Source of the DNA: Catellatospora sp. KI3
GTDB lineage: Bacteria; Actinomycetota; Actinomycetes; Mycobacteriales; Micromonosporaceae
Reading direction: 5' to 3'
Length of the DNA: 64,000 nt
Assembly (NCBI RefSeq): GCF_029948125.1
Contig: NZ_JASAMB010000002.1
Location: forward strand, 62,001 to 126,000
The notes below the pieces were generated by a model. The model was not told the DNA's origin. It worked only from the letters and a program-made list of their open reading frames with translations, and did no database searches. Below, in pieces: positions 59,623-64,000 of the stretch; position 1 is the stretch's first letter; every line of letters begins with the position of its first letter. Made by a program: the position numbers and the translations under genes.

Positions 59623-61020
59623 TTAGAGGGGGAGGGCGGAGCCGCCTCGGCGGGGGTCGGCGGCGGGGCCGGTGGGGCCGATGGCGGAGACGCCGCCGAA
59701 GTAGTGGTTCAGGGCGGGCCAGCGGTTGACGGTGTAGCCGGCGGCGGTGAGGGCGGCGGCCTGGTCGGCCGGGTACGACGGTTCCACGTGGACGATGTCG
59801 TCGAGCGGGTGCAGCCGGGCGGCGTCGACGGCCGCCGCCGTGTCCAGGTCCTCGATCAGTACGCCGACCAGCGTGTTCAGCAGCGCCGAGCGGATCCGGG
59901 AGCCGCCCGCGGAGCCGACCGCCAGCCGCAGGTTGCCGTGGTCGAGCACGACCAGCGGGCACATCATCGAGCCCATCCGCTCGCCGGGCGCCAGCTCGCC
60001 GCTGATCAGCTCGCCCTCGCCGAGCATCGAGTTGAGGTGGACGCCGAGGCCGGGCAGCCAGATGCCGGAGCCGAGGCCGAGGGTGGTGGTGACCACGCAG
60101 GCGTTGCCGGCCTCGTCGACGGCGGTGACGTTGGTGGTGTCGCCGAGCTTGTCCAGGCGGCGGGGCAGGTCGAGCGCGTTGGCCAGGGTGACGGCGCGGG
60201 CGCCGCGGTCGAGGCCGGCCAGGTCGGCGGGCAGCGACCGGATGGTGTCGATGACGCGGTTGAGGTCGGCGCGGCCGAGCACGGTGCAGCCGCCGAGCTG
60301 CGCGGCGTTAACCTCGCGGTCGATCACCCGGTACGACGCCAGGTCCAGCGGCCCGAGCGACCCGCCGTCGGCGCGTACCGCCTCGACCATGCTCTGGCCG
60401 ATCTCGCCGGTGTAGCAGACCGACGGGCCCTGCTCGGCGATGAGGCTCAGCGCGTCGGCGAGCCCGGCGTGGAACAGCAGCTCACCGCCGCGCAGCAGCC
60501 GCCCGCCGGGGGCGTACGCGGTGGTGCCCTGGTCGATCAGCATCGCCTGCACCAGCGAGGGCAGGGTGACCGCGTGCGCCTCGGGGATGGGCACTCCGGT
60601 GCGGGCCAGTCCCACCGCCGGCGCGACGACGTCGGACCAGGACAGCGCGCCCCAGCGGGCGTGAATCTCGCCACACCCGGCGGGCACTCCGGGCACGGCC
60701 ACGGAGGCTCCGCCGATCTCGTACGGCAGCGGCACCTCGCCGAAGGTGACCGCGATCGGCCGCATCGACCCCGCTTTACGATCACCGTCCAGACCCGGCA
60801 TGGAGACGAAGAAATCAAGGCAGGAGACGCGCCCTGTCGAAGATTCGTAGTAAGTGGCGAATCCGCCACCGCTCAGGCCGGTGAACACGGTCTCGCCGAC
60901 GCACGCCGCGAGCACCGCCGCGACCGCCGCGTCGGCAGCCGAACCGCCCATTCGGAGTATCCGAAGGCCTACTTCAGCGGTGGCCGGATGGCCCGCCGCC
61001 ACACCGGCAGGTACCCGCAT
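59623..61020 (-). CDS. ggt: Gamma-glutamyltransferase (glutathione hydrolase-like)
   Basis: 465 residues, Ntn-hydrolase. The autoprocessing and catalytic Thr lies in 'LGDTTNVTAVDEAGNACVVT', with 'VHLNSMLGEGELISGELAPG' and the Gly-Gly oxyanion loop 'RLAVGSAGGSRIRSALLN'. N-terminal 'GHPATAEVGLRILRMGGSAA' is the usual start block. There is no signal peptide, so it is likely cytosolic and may act on gamma-glutamyl compounds other than glutathione, as actinobacteria lack glutathione. ATG 61020; divergent from the transporter by 28 bases. Confidence 0.92.
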   Translation of the reverse strand: MRVPAGVAAGHPATAEVGLRILRMGGSAADAAVAAVLAACVGETVFTGLSGGGFATYYESSTGRVSCLDFFVSMPGLDGDRKAGSMRPIAVTFGEVPLPYEIGGASVAVPGVPAGCGEIHARWGALSWSDVVAPAVGLARTGVPIPEAHAVTLPSLVQAMLIDQGTTAYAPGGRLLRGGELLFHAGLADALSLIAEQGPSVCYTGEIGQSMVEAVRADGGSLGPLDLASYRVIDREVNAAQLGGCTVLGRADLNRVIDTIRSLPADLAGLDRGARAVTLANALDLPRRLDKLGDTTNVTAVDEAGNACVVTTTLGLGSGIWLPGLGVHLNSMLGEGELISGELAPGERMGSMMCPLVVLDHGNLRLAVGSAGGSRIRSALLNTLVGVLIEDLDTAAAVDAARLHPLDDIVHVEPSYPADQAAALTAAGYTVNRWPALNHYFGGVSAIGPTGPAADPRRGGSALPL

Positions 61021-61048
61021 TCAACTGCCTCCCGTACCATCCGCCCTC

Positions 61049-62482
61049 ATGACATCCAGTGTGGAGGTGATGGAGGCTCCGGGCGAAGCGCTTCCCACGC
61101 ATGTTCGGGTCGGATATTCCCTCGGGTCGCTGACCACGGGGGCGTTCGGCACGGTGCCCGGCCTGCTGCTGCTGCCGTACCTGACCGACACCCTGGGGGT
61201 GGCCGCGGGCCTGGCGGGGCTGCTGGTGCTGCTGCCCAAGGCCTGGGACGTGGTGCTCAACCCGCTGGTGGGCCGGATCTCCGACCGCACCCAGACCCGC
61301 TGGGGCGCGCGCCGGCCGTACCTGCTGTTCGCCGGACTCGGCATGGCCGCGCTGTTCGCGGGGATCTTCGCCGCCCCGCTCGGGATCTCCGCCTACTCGG
61401 GGCTCTACGTGGTGGTGATGTTCCTGCTCACCGCGACCGCGTTCGGCTTCTTCCAGGTGCCGTACGTGGCGATGCCCGCCGAGATGACCTCCTCGCCCGA
61501 CGAGCGCACCCGGCTGATGACCTGGCGCGTCGCGCTGCTGGCCACCTCGATCCTGGTCTCCGGCGCGCTGGCGCCGATCATCCGCGACTCCACCGGCGGC
61601 GGCGTCCCCGGATACCGCTGGATGGGCCTGTTCGTCGCCGCGATCATGGTCGCCGGCACCTGCTTCGCGTTCTTCAGCACCGCCAAGGCGCCCACCGGCG
61701 TCATCACCGCCAGCGAGCCGTCGCTGCGGGTGCAGCTCAAGGTGGTCGCCGCGAACCGGCCGTTCCGGGTGCTGGTCGCCTGCTTCGTGGTCCAGGCCAC
61801 CGGCGTGGCCTGCATGCTCGGCGGCGTCGAGTACTTCGCCCGGCACGTGCTCGGCGACCCCGGCACGACGACCACCCTGTTCGTCGTGGTGGTCAGCCCC
61901 GCGCTGGTGGTCATGCCGTTCTGGCGCCGGGTCGGCGAGCGGCTGGGCAAGCTCAAGGGGTACGTGGTCGCCTCGATCACGCTGACCGTGGCGACGCTGG
62001 TGCTGGTCGCGGCGCCGGTGCTGCCGAACTGGGCGGTCTACGCCATCATCGCCGTGATCGGCTTCGGCTACGCCGGCCAGCAGCTGTTCGGCCTGGCCAT
62101 GCTGCCCGACTGCATCGCGTACGACACCGCCCGCACCGGCAAGCGGCAGGCGGGCGTGTTCACCGGCGTGTGGACCGCGGGGGAGACCCTGGGCCTGGCG
62201 CTCGGCCCGTTCATCTTCGGCATCGTGCTGCAGGCCTTCGGCTACATCTCCACCACCGCGGGCATGACGGTGACGCAGACCGACTCCGCGCGTACCGGAG
62301 TCCTGCTCGGGTTCACTGTTGTGCCGGGTCTTATCGTGGGCATCGCACTGGTGCTGCTGCGCGGCTACGACCTGGGCGACATGCCCGCCGCCACGCAGTC
62401 CGCACCAGCAAAAACCAAGGTGCGGACGGTTGCCGGCCGTTCGACGTCACCCGGCACGACCACGCCGTACGACGCCGATTGA
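61049..62482 (+). CDS. MFS transporter of the GPH (glycoside-pentoside-hexuronide) type
   Basis: 477 residues with twelve predicted helices. 'PKAWDVVLNPLVGRISDRTQ' with the following 'TRWGARRPYLLF' is the hallmark GPH/MFS_2 loop between helices two and three. 'FGFFQVPYVAMPAEMTSSPD' is the matching later signature. It probably moves a sugar or a related solute with Na+ or H+. ATG 61049. The last 25 codons include a duplicated hairpin segment, and the C-terminus ('TTPYDAD') is cytoplasmic. Confidence 0.88.
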   Translation: MTSSVEVMEAPGEALPTHVRVGYSLGSLTTGAFGTVPGLLLLPYLTDTLGVAAGLAGLLVLLPKAWDVVLNPLVGRISDRTQTRWGARRPYLLFAGLGMAALFAGIFAAPLGISAYSGLYVVVMFLLTATAFGFFQVPYVAMPAEMTSSPDERTRLMTWRVALLATSILVSGALAPIIRDSTGGGVPGYRWMGLFVAAIMVAGTCFAFFSTAKAPTGVITASEPSLRVQLKVVAANRPFRVLVACFVVQATGVACMLGGVEYFARHVLGDPGTTTTLFVVVVSPALVVMPFWRRVGERLGKLKGYVVASITLTVATLVLVAAPVLPNWAVYAIIAVIGFGYAGQQLFGLAMLPDCIAYDTARTGKRQAGVFTGVWTAGETLGLALGPFIFGIVLQAFGYISTTAGMTVTQTDSARTGVLLGFTVVPGLIVGIALVLLRGYDLGDMPAATQSAPAKTKVRTVAGRSTSPGTTTPYDAD

Positions 62483-62548
62483 GGCCACACCGCCCGCACC
62501 ACCACAAAACCAGGTGCGGGCGGTTGCGGGCCGCTCGACGTCATCCGG
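62398..62548 (+). repeat. Imperfect 94-bp-period tandem duplication with a hairpin in each copy
   Basis: The ~53-base unit starting near 62402 recurs near 62496. Each has a hairpin: GTCCGCACC/GGTGCGGAC with a 12-base loop (62398-62427), and ACCGCCCGCACC/GGTGCGGGCGGT, also with a 12-base loop (62489-62524). The T-A pair in the first is C-G in the second. The first is inside the transporter gene and the second just past its stop. Confidence 0.75.
62489..62524 (+). terminator. Terminator-like hairpin after the transporter gene
   Basis: Perfect 12-bp stem with an ACCACAAAACCA loop, 6 bases after the stop. A further stem (TCGACGTCATCC/GGATGACGTCGA, 62535-62572) follows at once. Confidence 0.6.
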
Positions 62549-62611
62549 AGCGAAGGCGGAGGATGACGTCGATCAAGGCCGCAGAGCCCGCACCGCAGGA
62601 GGGCAGGTCGG

Positions 62612-63631
62612 GTGTTCGCGCAGCAGGTGCAGGGGTTTCACCGGCTTGTCATGGGGCAGGACCCGATGGCGGCGCTGTCGGCCGTCGCGCCGCTGGTGCG
62701 CGCCGCGCAGCAGGTGCCGCCCGCGGAGCTGACCCCGGCGGTGGCGTACCTGGCCCCGGCGATCGGGGCGGCGCCGCTGCCGTTCGTCGCCGCCAACGCC
62801 GCCACCGCCGCCGGGGCGATGGTGGAGCTGGGCGCCGACCCGGGCCCGCTGACCCGGATCGTGCTGGAGCGGCTGAACGGCGCGCTGACCGGTACCCACG
62901 CCTTCCTCGACACCTGGCTGGCCCGCTTCGCCGGGCGCCCGCTGCCCGAGCGCGACCAGGCCGGGATGACGGTGGCGACCGGGATGCTCGGCGCGGCCAT
63001 CGGCCCGGTGCCCGCGATGCCGCTGCTGGCGGCCTGGCGGGACGGCCCGCACTGGGCGCTGGCCGCGGTGGCCTGCCTGCAGCACGAGTCGGCGCGCGCC
63101 CAGCTGGGTGACCGGGCCGCGTGGATGGCGCAGGTCGACCCGCTGCACTCGGCGGCGCCCGCGTTCATGCGGCTCATCCTGGCGCTGCGGATCATCGACG
63201 AGCACGTCCTGGTCGTGCACCGGCCCAGCCGCCACGGGGCGATGGTGTGGGTGGGCGGCGTGGCCGACAACTTCCAGCTCCAGGTGCTGCTGGCCGACGC
63301 CATGATCGGCGCGGGCCTGGTCGAGGGGCGGCGGCCGGACCAGCGCTGGGTCAACGCGATGCGCTTCGGCCCGGACAGCTCCGAGCTGGAGCACGTGGAC
63401 GACTTCTTCCAGCTCGCCGACGCCACGGGTGCGGTGCTGCGCAACGAGACCGGCCCGGCCGACATCCCGGCGATCAGCGGCACCCGGATCGTGGTGCTGG
63501 ACGCGCCGCGCTACAGCCGCCACTGGCGGCCGGGGCGCCGCTTCCCGATCACGGCGCAGGCGCGGGTAGATCGCATCCTGACCCAGCAGGAGGTGGACGC
63601 CTGGCTGGGTTACGTGGCGCCGGCCCACTGA
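62612..63631 (+). CDS. Uncharacterised alpha/beta protein
   Basis: 339 residues, GTG start with GGAGGG upstream. The N-terminal half is Ala-rich and helical ('MAALSAVAPLVRAAQQVPPA', 'LIAPAIGAAPLPFVAANAAT'-like). The C-terminal half has 'WVGGVADNFQLQVLLADAMI' and 'FGPDSSELEHVDDFFQLADA'. There is no signal peptide or convincing membrane helix. I do not recognise a family. It follows the transporter by 129 bases of hairpin-rich DNA and precedes a repeat and nuoB. Confidence 0.72.
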   Translation: MFAQQVQGFHRLVMGQDPMAALSAVAPLVRAAQQVPPAELTPAVAYLAPAIGAAPLPFVAANAATAAGAMVELGADPGPLTRIVLERLNGALTGTHAFLDTWLARFAGRPLPERDQAGMTVATGMLGAAIGPVPAMPLLAAWRDGPHWALAAVACLQHESARAQLGDRAAWMAQVDPLHSAAPAFMRLILALRIIDEHVLVVHRPSRHGAMVWVGGVADNFQLQVLLADAMIGAGLVEGRRPDQRWVNAMRFGPDSSELEHVDDFFQLADATGAVLRNETGPADIPAISGTRIVVLDAPRYSRHWRPGRRFPITAQARVDRILTQQEVDAWLGYVAPAH

Positions 63632-63640
63632 CCCTCCAGG

Positions 63641-63695
63641 GGTAAGGAAGGGCCCCTTCTTATCGCTTCACGTAGCAGAAGGGCCCCTTCTTAAC
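63641..63695. repeat. Palindromic repeat, AAGGAAGGG/CTACGTA family, copy 3
   Basis: GGTAAGGAAGGGCCCCTTCT, then TATCGCTTCACGTAGCAG and GAAGGGCCCCTTCTTAAC. Its reverse complement matches copy 1 closely, including CTACGTRAAGCGATAAGAAG. It lies between two genes on the same strand, 51 bases before nuoB. Confidence 0.8.
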
Positions 63696-63745
63696 TCCGC
63701 CGCCAGGTCTGTGGCCCAGGCCCCGCAGAGGTCTAGGCTGAGCGC

Positions 63746-64000
63746 ATGGCCCTGCCCTCGGTGCTCGGAGACCCGATCAAGTTCGTGCTGAACTGGGGTC
63801 GGCGCTACTCGCTGTGGGTGTTCAACTTCGGCCTGGCCTGCTGCGCCATCGAGTTCATCGCCAGCAGCATGAGCCGCCACGACTTCATGCGCCTGGGCGT
63901 GATCCCGTTCGCGCACGGGCCGCGCCAGGCCGACCTGATGGTGGTGTCGGGCACGGTCACCGACAAGATGGCCCCGGCCATCAAGCGGCTGTACGACCAG
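63746..64000 (+). CDS. nuoB: NADH-quinone oxidoreductase subunit B, N-terminal part (orphan)
   Basis: 85 codons seen, running off the right edge. '[20 protein letters not shown]' and '[16 protein letters not shown]' contain the tandem Cys pair that ligates the N2 [4Fe-4S] cluster, followed by '[20 protein letters not shown]'. The sequence resembles the second NuoB of streptomycetes more than the main-operon NuoB, as I recall them. The matching orphan nuoA lies 38 kb upstream at 25081. ATG 63746. Confidence 0.93.
   Translation, partial: MALPSVLGDPIKFVLNWGRRYSLWVFNFGLACCAIEFIASSMSRHDFMRLGVIPFAHGPRQADLMVVSGTVTDKMAPAIKRLYDQ

Noticed and set aside
58988-59962. Minus-strand frame reading through both 60-bp repeats around ATL
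   Set aside because: It is antisense to the ATL gene and reflects the repeat sequence and C-rich tract, not a protein.

Overview
The window is chromosomal DNA from a very GC-rich (roughly 70-75 % by eye) filamentous actinobacterium, most likely a member of the Micromonosporaceae. The reasons are heavy GTG start usage, a BldN-type sporulation sigma factor beside an RsbN-like anti-sigma factor, a Rex-hemACDB operon, and several palindromic intergenic repeat families. The family assignment is inference from gene order and base composition; no database search was run. I found no rRNA, tRNA, CRISPR array, insertion sequence or prophage.

Layout. 1-2.5 kb (minus strand): bldN, an rsbN-like gene and the start of a HAD phosphatase gene. 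2.9-5.4 kb: an acyl-CoA ligase, a glutaredoxin-like protein and a HAD phosphatase, closed by a strong terminator. 5.7-11.5 kb: a tightly coupled rex-hemA-hemC-hemD-hemB operon behind a Rex operator that overlaps the predicted -35 box. 11.6-19.7 kb: single genes, namely a VOC protein, an FmdB-like zinc ribbon, a double GNAT protein, a lytic transglycosylase, a cyclase-domain STAND ATPase, a secreted phospholipase A2 and a Gly-Tyr-Pro-Gln repeat membrane protein whose gene carries five perfect DnaA boxes. 20-23 kb: korAB. 23.2-25 kb: an ECF sigma factor fused to a membrane anchor and a large outer domain. 25.1-28.2 kb: orphan nuoA, a DivIVA-domain protein, a SRPBCC protein, a sterol desaturase-like enzyme, tag and a small protein.

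28.3-38.3 kb: paaX and an enoyl-CoA hydratase, DUF3117, pepA, then an O-methyltransferase/htrA/tatB/mrp/DUF1003/MgtE_N-CBS block. This block resembles the mycobacterial sigE neighbourhood, but sigE and rseA are absent here. 38.4-45.1 kb: a HAD protein, an EamA transporter, an SDR, a DUF4190 protein, a methyltransferase, an unknown conserved-looking protein and a heme oxygenase-DUF2470 fusion with a clear IdeR/DmdR iron box. 45.2-54.5 kb: a block matching, from memory, the mycobacterial rhlE-ferritin-like-DUF3107-fasR-DUF3152-moeZ order, with an extra 754-residue Pro-rich protein and a duplicated DUF3152 metalloprotease. 54.5-64 kb: two small secreted proteins, an alpha-toroid terpene-cyclase-like protein, proA and proB, an alkyltransferase-like (ATL) gene bracketed by 60-bp inverted repeats, a gamma-glutamyltransferase, an MFS/GPH transporter, an unknown protein and the start of an orphan nuoB.

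Together these genes are mostly core metabolism (heme, proline, 2-oxoacid oxidation) and envelope or stress functions. Iron and redox control is written into the DNA: the Rex site governs heme synthesis and the iron box governs heme breakdown. The most unusual features are the DnaA-box cluster inside a coding repeat, the repeat-flanked ATL gene, the one-piece membrane sigma factor and a covarying duplicated hairpin at the end of the transporter gene.
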